Of a stretch of DNA of 64,000 bases, positions 26,115 to 37,578 are shown piece by piece (the first letter of the stretch is position 1; each line of letters begins with the position of its first letter). Location: NCBI GenBank assembly GCA_030765135.1, contig JAVCDC010000077.1, forward strand, positions 1-64,000. The letters are read 5' to 3'. This stretch comes from Candidatus Tritonobacter lacicola (GTDB lineage Bacteria > Auribacterota > Tritonobacteria > Tritonobacterales > Tritonobacteraceae). The position numbers and the translations under genes were made by a program. The notes under the pieces were generated by a model. That model saw nothing but the letters and a program-made list of their open reading frames with translations, was not told where the DNA came from and searched no databases.

Positions 26115-27656
26115 TTACGCTCCCCCTATGCCGGGCCTCTTCCGGAAACAGGCACAAATAAGGGAAACGAATGCGAGAATAAGGCACGCCATTGAAAAGA
26201 CATCTCCGTGCTCAGCGTAGAAAGTCCCCCCGCCGCCGGGACGCACGGAGGCCGTAAGATGCCCCTCCACGAAGATATCATAACCACCGGGGCCCTTTAA
26301 CCTGGCGTACTCCCGCCCGTACCGGTCGATAAAACATGAGACGCCGGTATTGGCGCACCTGACCATCGGCACCCTGTTTTCGACGGTCCTGAACGTTCCC
26401 ATGGCGAGATGCTGATACGGCTCGCACGAGCGCCAGAACCAGGCGTCGTTGGTAATGTTTATGAGGAGCCTGGCACCGTTCTTAACGAAGCGGCGCACCA
26501 CGTCCGGAAAGGCGTCCTCGAAACATATAAGGACCCCGACGGGGGCGCCTTTCACGGTGACGACCTTGTAATCCTGCCCGAACGAGAAATCCTGCTCGAA
26601 GGGAACCATGGATGCTATGAAGAAGAGGAGCTTCCTGAAGGGGACGTACTCGCCGAAGATGACAAGATGGATCTTGTCGTACCTGTCCGTCACGTTCTTC
26701 TCCGGTGAGATGAAGAAAGCGCTGTTGTAATAAATATCTTGTCCTTCAACACTCTCCGCGTGGGTCGAGCCTACAATAAAGTGGCACCGGCCCTCGTCGA
26801 TGACATCGGTCACAAGGCCCTGCAGCTCCGGGTCGTACTGCAGGTAGCCGGGCAGCGCCGTCTCCGGCCAGATGAGAATGTCGGGCCCGTCCCTCAGGGC
26901 GGCCATGGAGAGCCTCCTGTACTGGCCCATGATGACGGGTTTTTCAGCGGGATCCCACTTGAAGTGCTGCTCGATGTTACCCTGGACCACGGTGATTTTG
27001 AGCGACGGCTCCGGACCGGGAGGGGAGGAGAGGACGCGCTTACCGTAAAGGAGAACGGCAAGCACCACCGCCGTGGCCGCTACGAGAGGAGCGATCGATA
27101 CCAGAAAGCCGCGCCGTGCGCGAATACCGCAGAGAAAGCCGTAGAGCGCAACGTTCACCATCACGATGAGAAACGATATGCCGTAGACACCCGTGAACTC
27201 GCATATCTGGATGAGATGTGTCGCCGTGTACTGGGTCGTTCCGGCCACCCCCCAGGGGAAGCCCGTTATGAGGCGGCTGCGTAAGAGCTCGAGGCCAACC
27301 CACGCGCACGGCGCCGATACGATCAGGGGGACGGGGCGGCACCTTTTCAGCCGGTTGAAAATGACGGCGAAGATTGCGGGGTAAATGGAGATGTACGCCG
27401 ATAAGACGATCCAGCCCGCGACGGTCACGTGACAAAGCCAGTAAAGGGAGCCGAAATTGTAAACGGCGCCCATCAGGTAGCCCAGGCCAAACGCCCTTCC
27501 GGGCCTCTTTCCCTCTATGGCGAACAGCAGGGGAAGCAGGCAGGCCCACGGCAGGAAGCTCCAGCCCGGCCGGGGAAACGCCGCCACAAGCATCAAACCC
27601 GACAGGACCGACAACAAGATATCTATATTACCCTTCCTTAATCTACTGCCGTTCAT
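26115..27656 (-). CDS. lnt: Apolipoprotein N-acyltransferase
   Basis: 513-residue inner-membrane enzyme adding the third acyl chain to lipoproteins. About six N-terminal transmembrane helices (residues 10-200) precede a nitrilase-like periplasmic domain. The catalytic triad is visible: Glu in WPETALPG (about residue 262), Lys in YDKIHLVIFGEYVPF, and Cys in GVLICFEDAFPD. A final helix lies at the C-terminus (VFSMACLILAFVSLICACF). Together with lolC/lolD it indicates a full lipoprotein-sorting route. It is upstream of prfB. Confidence 0.93.
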   Translation of the reverse strand: MNGSRLRKGNIDILLSVLSGLMLVAAFPRPGWSFLPWACLLPLLFAIEGKRPGRAFGLGYLMGAVYNFGSLYWLCHVTVAGWIVLSAYISIYPAIFAVIFNRLKRCRPVPLIVSAPCAWVGLELLRSRLITGFPWGVAGTTQYTATHLIQICEFTGVYGISFLIVMVNVALYGFLCGIRARRGFLVSIAPLVAATAVVLAVLLYGKRVLSSPPGPEPSLKITVVQGNIEQHFKWDPAEKPVIMGQYRRLSMAALRDGPDILIWPETALPGYLQYDPELQGLVTDVIDEGRCHFIVGSTHAESVEGQDIYYNSAFFISPEKNVTDRYDKIHLVIFGEYVPFRKLLFFIASMVPFEQDFSFGQDYKVVTVKGAPVGVLICFEDAFPDVVRRFVKNGARLLINITNDAWFWRSCEPYQHLAMGTFRTVENRVPMVRCANTGVSCFIDRYGREYARLKGPGGYDIFVEGHLTASVRPGGGGTFYAEHGDVFSMACLILAFVSLICACFRKRPGIGGA

Positions 27657-27711
27657 GGGAATTCCAATTTAAACTGCTTGGGCCTTTGTGAATTTATTCA
27701 TTGGAGTTTGT

Positions 27712-27744
27712 TTCGGATTTCGAGTTTCGAATTTAGGATTTTAC
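27712..27744. repeat. Word-like repeat (TTTCGAATTT type)
   Basis: The stretch contains TTTCGGATTTCGAGTTTCGA and continues AATTTAGG, a degenerate repeat of TTTCG(A/G)A words in the 168-bp gap between secA and lnt. A related sequence (AAATTCGAAATCAGAATGAC) occurs at 56339-56358. No reading frame or promoter recognised. Confidence 0.45.
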
Positions 27745-27824
27745 AGCTAAGAGACCGGGAAAACAGCTTTTTAATTAATCAGGAGAGTGTGGTAGGCATT
27801 GAAGGCTGGTGTAAAAAGGGTAGT

Positions 27825-30869
<3,045 letters not shown>

Positions 30870-30935
30870 GGTAGCAGCGGTTATAAGTTGAAGATTAAAT
30901 CACTATCCCTATTGCGCGTGTTACTATAAATAGTC

Positions 30936-30966
30936 ACCATGGAGATCACGGATTCCACGGAGAAGA
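30936..30966. repeat. CACGGAG-type repeat, 3' flank of the GxxExxY unit
   Basis: Degenerate words CCATGGAG, ATCACGGA and CCACGGAG lie immediately beyond the 3' end of the GxxExxY frame. Relative to the gene they are inverted compared with the repeat at 31339-31366, so the gene has inverted flanks. Confidence 0.55.
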
Positions 30967-30968
30967 TA

Positions 30969-31341
30969 CTAGAGAACAAACCTTTTGATGCCCTGCTTCA
31001 GGATTTTAACATTGAAGTTAATAATCAATCCTACCGTAATGGCGGACAATTTCATATACGTGAGAATCTGAGCTTCGTGGATAGGAAGTATTTTTTTTCG
31101 CACTCTTCAATTCAACGATCAGTTTGTTCCTTACCAATATATCTATACGGTAACCGCAATCCAGCTTCACTCCTTTGTACTCGATAGGTATGGGAACCTG
31201 CAGTTTGAACGGGATATCATTTAAGCTTAACTCCCGGGCCAGGCATTGTTCATAGGTCGTCTCCAGCAGCCCCGGCCCCAGTACCCTGTGAACTTCAATG
31301 GCGCATCCAATAACTTCCTGGGTTAGTTTCTCATATTTCAC
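30969..31341 (-). pseudogene. GxxExxY-family protein (PD-(D/E)XK-like), frameshifted in an A8 run
   Basis: The GTG-started frame (31341) reads [20 protein letters not shown], then [12 protein letters not shown], the family GxxExxY signature, and a PD-(D/E)XK-like core RIDILV...IVELKS. After LKSAKK it leaves the family sequence. Removing one base from the run of eight A (31091-31098) restores [14 protein letters not shown]...GLIINFNV...GIKRFVL to TAG at 30969, giving 123 residues, the normal family length. It is therefore a one-base frameshift: decay, sequencing error or slippage. The role of the family is unknown; a nuclease-like fold is inferred. The gene is flanked by inverted CACGGAG repeats. 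Confidence 0.85.
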
Positions 31342-31366
31342 TCCGTGTTCTCCGTGTGCTCCGTGG
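31339..31366. repeat. CACGGAG-type repeat, 5' flank of the GxxExxY unit
   Basis: Read on the minus strand this is CCACGGAGCACACGGAG followed by AACACGGAG, three ACGGAG words running straight into the GTG start of the GxxExxY frame. Related solo stretches occur at 44896-44917 and 50315-50330. Confidence 0.6.
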
Positions 31367-31420
31367 TTTCAAATAAAGCTTCGTTCCCGTAAAAATGGAA
31401 GTGTACCAAAGTATAAGGGG

Positions 31421-31801
31421 TTAAACCTTCTGCAAGGTTATTGTATCGCCGTCCCTGACGGACTTCAAGACCATCGGGTCGCCGTTGACCTTCCCGATAA
31501 TGTTTACGGCGCTCGCCGGGCGCACCTCCCCGGCAACGCTTATGGGCGTAGGGCCGAAGAATATACAGAAGGCACTGCCCGCCGGCCAGTAGCCGATGTC
31601 TCCCACTTCGACAATCTCTCTCGCAGTCTCGTCGAGGCTTTCATCAACAGGAATTGCGAAGTATATCTCATCCCCCCACGTGCTGACGGCGCCCTCGATG
31701 GGCATCTCATCCGCCACCTTTTTCGCCGTTCCCGAATCGTTGAGCTCCGCCTCGAGTGCGACCTCCCCCGCCTTTATCTTTATCCTCGTTCCCATACCCA
31801 A
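31421..31801 (-). CDS. Cyclophilin-like (DUF369/TM1367-type) protein
   Basis: 126-residue soluble protein. RIKIKAGEVALEAELNDSGT, TAKKVADEMPIEG, WGDEIYFAIPV and VGDIGYWPAGSAFCIFFGPTP match the cyclophilin-like beta-barrel family seen in TM1367. Isomerase activity has not been shown for the family as far as I know. It lies between a small lipoprotein and the GxxExxY unit and is probably a stand-alone gene. The start may be GTG/ATG within the first three residues (MGMGTRIK), so the exact start is uncertain. Confidence 0.75.
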   Translation of the reverse strand: MGMGTRIKIKAGEVALEAELNDSGTAKKVADEMPIEGAVSTWGDEIYFAIPVDESLDETAREIVEVGDIGYWPAGSAFCIFFGPTPISVAGEVRPASAVNIIGKVNGDPMVLKSVRDGDTITLQKV

Positions 31802-31845
31802 CCCCTATTGTCATAGCCTGCGAGAACCAAACTCATAAAACTTCT

Positions 31846-32049
31846 TTAATACTCTGACCGCCACTTCCTGGCTTTTCTCTGCTCCTCCATCTTCTCGAGG
31901 ACGTAGTTCGGTGCATAGACGCCGTCGTAGTGATCGGCGTCCGGCTTGTCGTCCTCCCGGTCGGCAAAATGGCTGCAGCCGGATAAAGCCATCGTGCCGG
32001 ATGACAGAAGCAGCGCGGCGGCAAGCATTCTTGTAAATCGTGCCTTCAT
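31846..32049 (-). CDS. Small predicted lipoprotein (67 aa)
   Basis: The N-terminus has a basic start (MKARFTRM), a hydrophobic core and a lipobox ending LSGC (cysteine about residue 25). A short polar tail of about 42 residues rich in D, K and R follows (KMEEQRKARKWRSEY). The mature protein would be lipid-anchored, presumably in the outer membrane: the residue after Cys is Ser, not the Asp retention signal. No family recognised. It is divergent from the YfhO-like gene across a 159-bp region. Confidence 0.65.
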   Translation of the reverse strand: MKARFTRMLAAALLLSSGTMALSGCSHFADREDDKPDADHYDGVYAPNYVLEKMEEQRKARKWRSEY

Positions 32050-32139
32050 AATTTCGATTACATTAAATCATTCCCCGGCACACTAAAACTCACCACACCG
32101 GTATTTGTAGTATATAGTTCCGGCGAAGCGGGAGCACTA

Positions 32140-32171
32140 ATAAATTTACGGTCTTAATTCACCCGATTTAT
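32140..32171. repeat. Divergent AT-ended palindrome upstream of the YfhO-like gene
   Basis: ATAAATTTACGG and CCCGATTTAT form loosely complementary ends, resembling the start-codon palindrome family but with a degraded centre. It ends 37 bp before the YfhO-like start in the divergent promoter region. Confidence 0.35.
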
Positions 32172-32208
32172 GGGTTGAAGCGGCGGGACCGGAGGCTATA
32201 ATAAAACC

Positions 32209-34587
32209 ATGTTCCGCCCGAGGTCGAAGGCCTTTTTTCCGCTCCTCTTCGCTGTCGTCGTGCTCCTTTACATCGGCAGGGCGGCCTTCGGCGGGAAGCT
32301 CATCTTCGGGAGCGACGTCCTCTCCGTGTGGTACTTCGCGCGCTCCTTCGCGTTCTCATCCATCAGGGAGGGGATTCTCCCCCTCTGGAACCCGTACATG
32401 TGCTCGGGCATGCCCTTCATGGCGGAACCCCAGTCGGCGATCTTCTACCCGCCGAACCTCACGTTCCTCTTCCTCGACACACGGCAGGCCCTGAACATCT
32501 CCGTCATCCTCCACGTCTACCTCGCATGGCTGTCCATGTATCTCCTCGCGAGGAGGATGAAGATGGGGCCCGTCCCCGCCGCGCTGAGCGCGACCTCCTT
32601 CTCCCTTTCCGGGTTCTTCCTCCCACGGATATTCGGCGGGCACCTCCCCGTCATAAACGCCGCGGCATGGGTTCCCGCCATCTTTCTTGCCTTCGATATG
32701 GGCCTGCGGGGCAAAAGGGCCGCTGCCTGGATGGTCCTGACGGCCGTCCTCCTGGCCTTTCAGCTCCTGGCGGGGCACCCCCAGTTCGTGGCCTTCACCC
32801 TCATCATCATTCTCCTCTACATGGTCTACTGCCTCATCCGCGGGGAGGTCGAGCGACGCCGGATCGGCTACGCATGTGCCTGTGTCGTCCTCGCCGCCGG
32901 CCTGGCCGCGATACAGATCCTGCCCGCCGCGGAGCTCTTCCGGCACTCGATACGGTCTTCGCCCCAACCGTATCGGGAGGCCACCCTCATCTCGATGCCA
33001 CCGGAGAACCTCGTGACGCTGGCCGTTCCCGGCTTCTTCGGCGGGACGGACATGATCGACTCCGCCCTGGACCTCGCGGGAGAAGACTTCGGGAGGGCCA
33101 TCTCCGACCAGTACTGGGGGCGAGGCATATACTGGGAGATGTGTCCCTACATAGGGGTTATTCCCCTCATGCTCGCCTTCATCGCCGTCGGGCGCCTATG
33201 GCGCACCAACCGCCACGTCCCGTTCCTGGCCATCCTTGCCCTCATCTCCCTCGTCATCGCGCTCGGCAAGTACACGCCCGTCTACGGCGTGCTGTACCGC
33301 GCCGTTCCCGGCTTCAGGGCCTTCGAGTCACCCGCGCGCGCCCTCTTCGTCTTCATCTTCTGCACGGCGCTCCTCGCGGGGTGCGGCCTCGGCCTGGTCA
33401 TGGACTTGGAGAGAAAGCCCCTGGGATTCAGACACCTCATAATTGTTTGCGCTATCATGTTGTCGGCCCTCGCTATCATCGCGCTCTTAACGGCCTCGTG
33501 GACCGACATCCTCCGCGCGAGCCTCTACCGGGGGGACCGCATGACGTACCTGCCCGGTCCGCACGACACGCTCTTCCGGCAGTTGACCTTCGCGCGCGCC
33601 CGACTTGGCATACTCGCGGCGGCCGTCTGGTTCTCCATCGGTGCCGTTCTCCTCTCCGGGGCGTTCCCCGGAAGGCTGAAGGGCGGCCTTGTTCTCGCGG
33701 TGGTGCTCGCCGACCTCGCGCTCTTCGGTTCGAGGTACTGCTTCGGCGTCAGGCTCGAGGATTACCTGTGGGACCCCGGGGAAGTGGCCACCCTGCGGGA
33801 GGCGGCGGGCGACGGGCGCATCATCTACTCGACCGGCCTGGCAAGCCTCAACGAGGGCGCCCTCTGGCGCCTACCCAACATCTGCGGCTTCGGCCCCATG
33901 ATACTCAATCGGTACAACGCGTACATCAACCTCTGCAAGGGCCTTCCCGTGAAAACCTGTACGAAGATACTTGGAATCGGACAGCTCAGGAAGGACCGCA
34001 GGCGCCTGCTGGATCTCCTCGGCGCCTCGGCTTTCGTCATTCCGCGAACGGTGAAAGCAACCGGGCTGGGCGAACCGATACCCCTTGGTTCGGGCGGCTC
34101 GGTCGTGTACCGCAACGACGCCTGCCTGCCCCCCGTCATCTTCCCGCGGGAGGTGCTCGTCGTCGAGAGCAGCAGGAGGGCGCTCGCCGAGCTGAGCTTC
34201 CCCGCCTTCGATCCGGAGAAGACGCTCATACTGGAGGAGCCGCTCGCCCCGCATCTCAGGGAACCGGTGAGCGAGGGCTCCCCCGAGCCCTCCTTCAGCC
34301 GCACCGCAATCAACGTCAACGAGATAAAGGTAGCGGTCTCGACGGACCGGGACCGCTTCATGCTCCTGAGCGAGATATCATACCCGGGCTGGAGGGCGTC
34401 CGTAGATGGAGAGGAGACAAGGATCTACCGGGCCGACTACATCCTGCGGGCGATCCGCATCCCGAAGGGAGACCACGGGGTCAGAATATGGTTCGACCCC
34501 TCTTCCTTGAAAAAGGGAACAGCCGTCTCAGTCATAGCGTGCCTGGCAGCGCTGATTATCCTTATCTTCGCGTCCCGAAGAATATAA
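32209..34587 (+). CDS. YfhO-like multi-pass membrane protein
   Basis: 792-residue integral membrane protein with about a dozen transmembrane helices. The N-terminal pattern (FGSDVLSVWYFARSF, LWNPYMCSGMPFMAEPQSAI, FYPPNLTFLF) is that of YfhO-like GT-C superfamily proteins, and a C-terminal soluble region ends in one more helix. Bacillus YfhO is implicated in lipoteichoic acid glycosylation; the substrate here is unknown. It starts the plus-strand patch of three membrane-protein genes inserted among minus-strand housekeeping genes, suggesting an accessory block for surface glycans. The start codon is supported by a short basic N-terminus before the first helix. Confidence 0.8.
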   Translation: MFRPRSKAFFPLLFAVVVLLYIGRAAFGGKLIFGSDVLSVWYFARSFAFSSIREGILPLWNPYMCSGMPFMAEPQSAIFYPPNLTFLFLDTRQALNISVILHVYLAWLSMYLLARRMKMGPVPAALSATSFSLSGFFLPRIFGGHLPVINAAAWVPAIFLAFDMGLRGKRAAAWMVLTAVLLAFQLLAGHPQFVAFTLIIILLYMVYCLIRGEVERRRIGYACACVVLAAGLAAIQILPAAELFRHSIRSSPQPYREATLISMPPENLVTLAVPGFFGGTDMIDSALDLAGEDFGRAISDQYWGRGIYWEMCPYIGVIPLMLAFIAVGRLWRTNRHVPFLAILALISLVIALGKYTPVYGVLYRAVPGFRAFESPARALFVFIFCTALLAGCGLGLVMDLERKPLGFRHLIIVCAIMLSALAIIALLTASWTDILRASLYRGDRMTYLPGPHDTLFRQLTFARARLGILAAAVWFSIGAVLLSGAFPGRLKGGLVLAVVLADLALFGSRYCFGVRLEDYLWDPGEVATLREAAGDGRIIYSTGLASLNEGALWRLPNICGFGPMILNRYNAYINLCKGLPVKTCTKILGIGQLRKDRRRLLDLLGASAFVIPRTVKATGLGEPIPLGSGGSVVYRNDACLPPVIFPREVLVVESSRRALAELSFPAFDPEKTLILEEPLAPHLREPVSEGSPEPSFSRTAINVNEIKVAVSTDRDRFMLLSEISYPGWRASVDGEETRIYRADYILRAIRIPKGDHGVRIWFDPSSLKKGTAVSVIACLAALIILIFASRRI

Positions 34588-34731
34588 ACTCTTTTCCTCG
34601 CATAGATATTTGCATATTATTTTTCTTAGTGTCTTGGTGGCAATTATCGTCGAAGATGCGGCTTCAGACGCAAAATTCCGAGGCAGGAACTTTATGATAT
34701 AGGAATTTGTTACGTGTTCAAAGGTAGCCAC

Positions 34732-34762
34732 ATAAATTTGCGAGTGCAGCGAGCTAATTTAA
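34732..34762. repeat. AT-ended palindrome abutting a start codon
   Basis: ATAAATTTGCGAG (34732-34744) and GCGAGCTAATTTA (near 34749-34761) flank a short centre, and the ATG of the GT-C gene follows at 34763. A fragment of another word-like repeat (TTAGTGTCTTGGTGGC) lies at 34626-34641 in the same 175-bp gap. No clear Shine-Dalgarno is left for the gene. Confidence 0.7.
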
Positions 34763-36352
34763 ATGATAAGTAATCGGGAGAAAAACTGGATCGTCGGGTC
34801 TATCTTCGTCTTTGCCGCCGTCATGGGGATCGCCTACGTCGTCCGGGGACGGCTTTCCGGGGACGAGGGCTGGTACCTGCACGCATCGAAGCTCGTCATG
34901 GATGGGAAGGCGCCCTATAGCGACTTCTTCTTCACGCAGGCTCCCCTTCTGCCCTATATCTTCGGGCCGGTTCTCAGGCTTATCGGTGAAAGCTACTACG
35001 CCGGGAGGACCCTCTGCCTCGCCCTCCTCCTGGCGGGCATGGGCATGATGTGGAAAGTCAGCCGGGATATCTCCGGGCCCGCGGGAGAGATCGTGGCAAC
35101 GGCCCTCGTCGGGCTCAACCTCTTCGTCATCATGCAGGCGTGCTCGGTCATGACGCCGGCCCTCGCGCTCTTCTTCATCACGGCGAGCGTCTTCTCCCTC
35201 AGGTCCTCCTGCTCCCCTCCCATGAGGGCGATACTCTCCGTTCTCTTTATGTCGATGGGCGCGATGGTCAGGCTCAGCCTGCTGCCCGCCGTCCCCCTGC
35301 TTGTCATCTACCTCTACCTCGCCGAGGGGAAGAGGACTTCTATTGTCGTAGTCGCGATCGTTACCGCCGTGATAGCACTGGGGGCGATGCTCCTCCCGTT
35401 CGTTTACCTTGGCGGTGACCGGTTCTTCTTCGGTGCTTTAGGCTTTCACACCTCGTCGCGCCTTGCATCGCCCGCCCTCTTCATCAGGTACAAGCTCGGC
35501 TTCATCGGCGGGTGTATCAGGGAATACCTCCCCGTCGTCTTCCTGGGGGCGGTTATGATCACGAGCCTCGTGCTGCGCTTCCGGAGGCGATCCGGGGGAG
35601 AGTTCATCACTTACCTGAAACGGAACCACTTCCCTGTTTACCTCGGGGCCACGGCCGTACTGGTCACGCTCTCCCATCTCACCATCACCATGCCATGGCC
35701 GACATACGAGGTTATGCTCCTCCCTCTCATGGCCCTCGTCATCGGAGCGTGGACATGGAGCAGGCTGTCGTCGCTCAACCTCGGCAGAAAGGCCACGCTT
35801 CTGGCAGTGATCTCCATCATTATCCTGGCATGCCTCGCCATGCCGCTCGAGGAGTACGCCGTCGATGCCGGGGGGCCCTTCTCGCCCGTCGAGAAGATGT
35901 TCGAGGTCTGCAGGTTCATCGAGCAAAACGCGCGGCGTCCCATCACGATATTGACCCTGGACGCGGGGATCGCCTACCAGGGGGGCTTCGACCTGCTTCC
36001 CGGCCTCGAGATGAGCGAGTTCTCCTACTTTCCGACGTGGTCCAGGGAACGGTGCGGGGCCTACAACGTCGTAAACGTTGATATCCTGCGGGAGGCGATA
36101 GGAGATGGGGTTCCCGGGATCATAGCCCTGCGAAACAGGGACATCTACATGATAGGAGGAAAAAATCCCGCCGGGTTTATGGACCTCATCCGGTCCAGGT
36201 ACCGGTGGATCAACACCGCGACACAATACGGCCAGTTTTACGAGCCCCTACACATATTCAAGAGGAAGAAAGAGGTAACCTGCCCCGGTGGGAAAGCCTC
36301 TCCGGGGCCGGAGACTTTTCCGGGAATCCCCGACCATCTCCTCCCCTGGTAG
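34763..36352 (+). CDS. GT-C type glycosyltransferase (ArnT/PMT-like)
   Basis: 529-residue integral membrane protein. After a first helix (WIVGSIFVFAAVMGIAYVV) comes the GT-C catalytic loop RLSGDEGWYLHASKLVMDGK, where the acidic pair is expected to bind the lipid-linked sugar donor, then FFFTQAPLLPYIFGPVLRL. About 9-10 further helices precede a short soluble C-terminus. The family transfers sugars from polyprenyl phosphates to proteins or lipids on the outer face of the inner membrane. The substrate is unknown. The ATG follows directly on a palindromic element. Confidence 0.8.
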   Translation: MISNREKNWIVGSIFVFAAVMGIAYVVRGRLSGDEGWYLHASKLVMDGKAPYSDFFFTQAPLLPYIFGPVLRLIGESYYAGRTLCLALLLAGMGMMWKVSRDISGPAGEIVATALVGLNLFVIMQACSVMTPALALFFITASVFSLRSSCSPPMRAILSVLFMSMGAMVRLSLLPAVPLLVIYLYLAEGKRTSIVVVAIVTAVIALGAMLLPFVYLGGDRFFFGALGFHTSSRLASPALFIRYKLGFIGGCIREYLPVVFLGAVMITSLVLRFRRRSGGEFITYLKRNHFPVYLGATAVLVTLSHLTITMPWPTYEVMLLPLMALVIGAWTWSRLSSLNLGRKATLLAVISIIILACLAMPLEEYAVDAGGPFSPVEKMFEVCRFIEQNARRPITILTLDAGIAYQGGFDLLPGLEMSEFSYFPTWSRERCGAYNVVNVDILREAIGDGVPGIIALRNRDIYMIGGKNPAGFMDLIRSRYRWINTATQYGQFYEPLHIFKRKKEVTCPGGKASPGPETFPGIPDHLLPW

Positions 36353-36504
36353 CACCTCGCGCCCCAACAGGCAATCCCTGGAATTCCCCGCAACATCCTG
36401 ACTATTAGCTATGTAAAATAAATTTCAACTGGTACAATATTTCATATTTCGGGCCTGTACTTCACCATCGGCCCGACCGCCTTGATGTACCGGAAGTTTG
36501 CCTG

Positions 36505-37529
36505 ATGACAAGCCGCCAAAGTCCACCCGGACCGGATGAATGTCCTGCCGTGAACAGGCATCCATCAGCGCCCTTGCTGTGCTTAGCCCTGTCTATCATC
36601 GTTCTCATCTTCCTGGCCCACAGCTACTACCTCGGCGGCTATACCGCGGACGACTCTTTTATAACATTCCGCTATGCCCGAAACCTGGCCGACGGATACG
36701 GGCCGGTGTTCAACACAGGGGAAAGGGTCGAGGGGTACACAAGCTTCGGATGGGTGATTATCTTCGCATTTTTTCACTATATCGGGATGGAACCCGTGGC
36801 CGTAGGCCGAATTCTCGGGCCCCTTTTGGGGGCGGCCACCCTCATACTATGCTTCAAGTTCATGTCGCAACAGAGGCCAGACGCCCCATTGATAATACGT
36901 TGCCTCCCTTCCATATTTCTGGCACTTAACGGCGGCTTCGCGCTCTCGGCATGGACGATCTCCTGAAAAATAGCGCCCGGGCCAACCTCAATAAATACGT
37001 ATATCTCTTCTGGACAGCTTTCATCATTTCCGCAGGGTTGTTGACGTTCGAATATTCTGCTACTAAAAGAACCGGCCTGGCCGCAAGGTATCAGAATCTC
37101 CTGGGGGCGAAGAAAGCCGGTTTATGGCTTGCTGAAAACGCCGACCCCTCAGCTAAAATCTCCCTGGGGTTCGTGGGAGCCATTCCGTATTACTCCCATT
37201 TGAATACCGTCGATATCTGGGGCATAACCAACAAGGAAATTGCCCACCAGCCATTCAATAAGACTACAACCCTGGGTCCCGGGCACTTCAAGCATAATGC
37301 CGGCAGCGTGCTGGGTGAAGAACCGGATATCATAATCTTCAACGGCTGTACCATTGCTGTTCCGGACGAGATTGCAAAACCGCAAAATCCCGCCGAGAGA
37401 GAGCTTTACGAGCACCCCCTCTTCTCTTCAAGATACAGGCATGAATGCGTTCAACTGGGAAAGGATTGCTACTTCCGTTTCTATATTAACAAGGGTAGAG
37501 CTGACAAGGTAATCCCTCCTCCACGATAA
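36505..37529 (+). pseudogene. GT-C type membrane protein remnant with internal deletion
   Basis: The N-terminal part (36505-36966) has one helix then the catalytic-loop pattern YTADDSFITFRYARNLADGY, GERVEGYTSFGW, and ends at WTIS-stop. The C-terminal part continues in another frame from about 36951 to 37529 (NKYVYLFWTAFIISAGLLTF, then a soluble domain with YSHLNTVDIWG and PDIIIFNG). Intact relatives carry several hundred residues of transmembrane helices between these halves and usually read WTxSGLET at the break. An internal deletion and frame change near 36960 are inferred, leaving about 340 of an expected 550-600 residues. Confidence 0.7.
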
Positions 37530-37578
37530 CCGCTGGGACGGATCGAAGGCGTAACCGGGCCGCATCCGCAGGCCGCCT

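Noticed and set aside
32328..34697. Very long plus-strand open frame overlapping the YfhO-like gene in another frame
   Set aside because: Its translation is rich in Arg, Pro, His and Gly with no domain, a by-product of GC-rich codons; the overlapping frame has clear membrane and family motifs.
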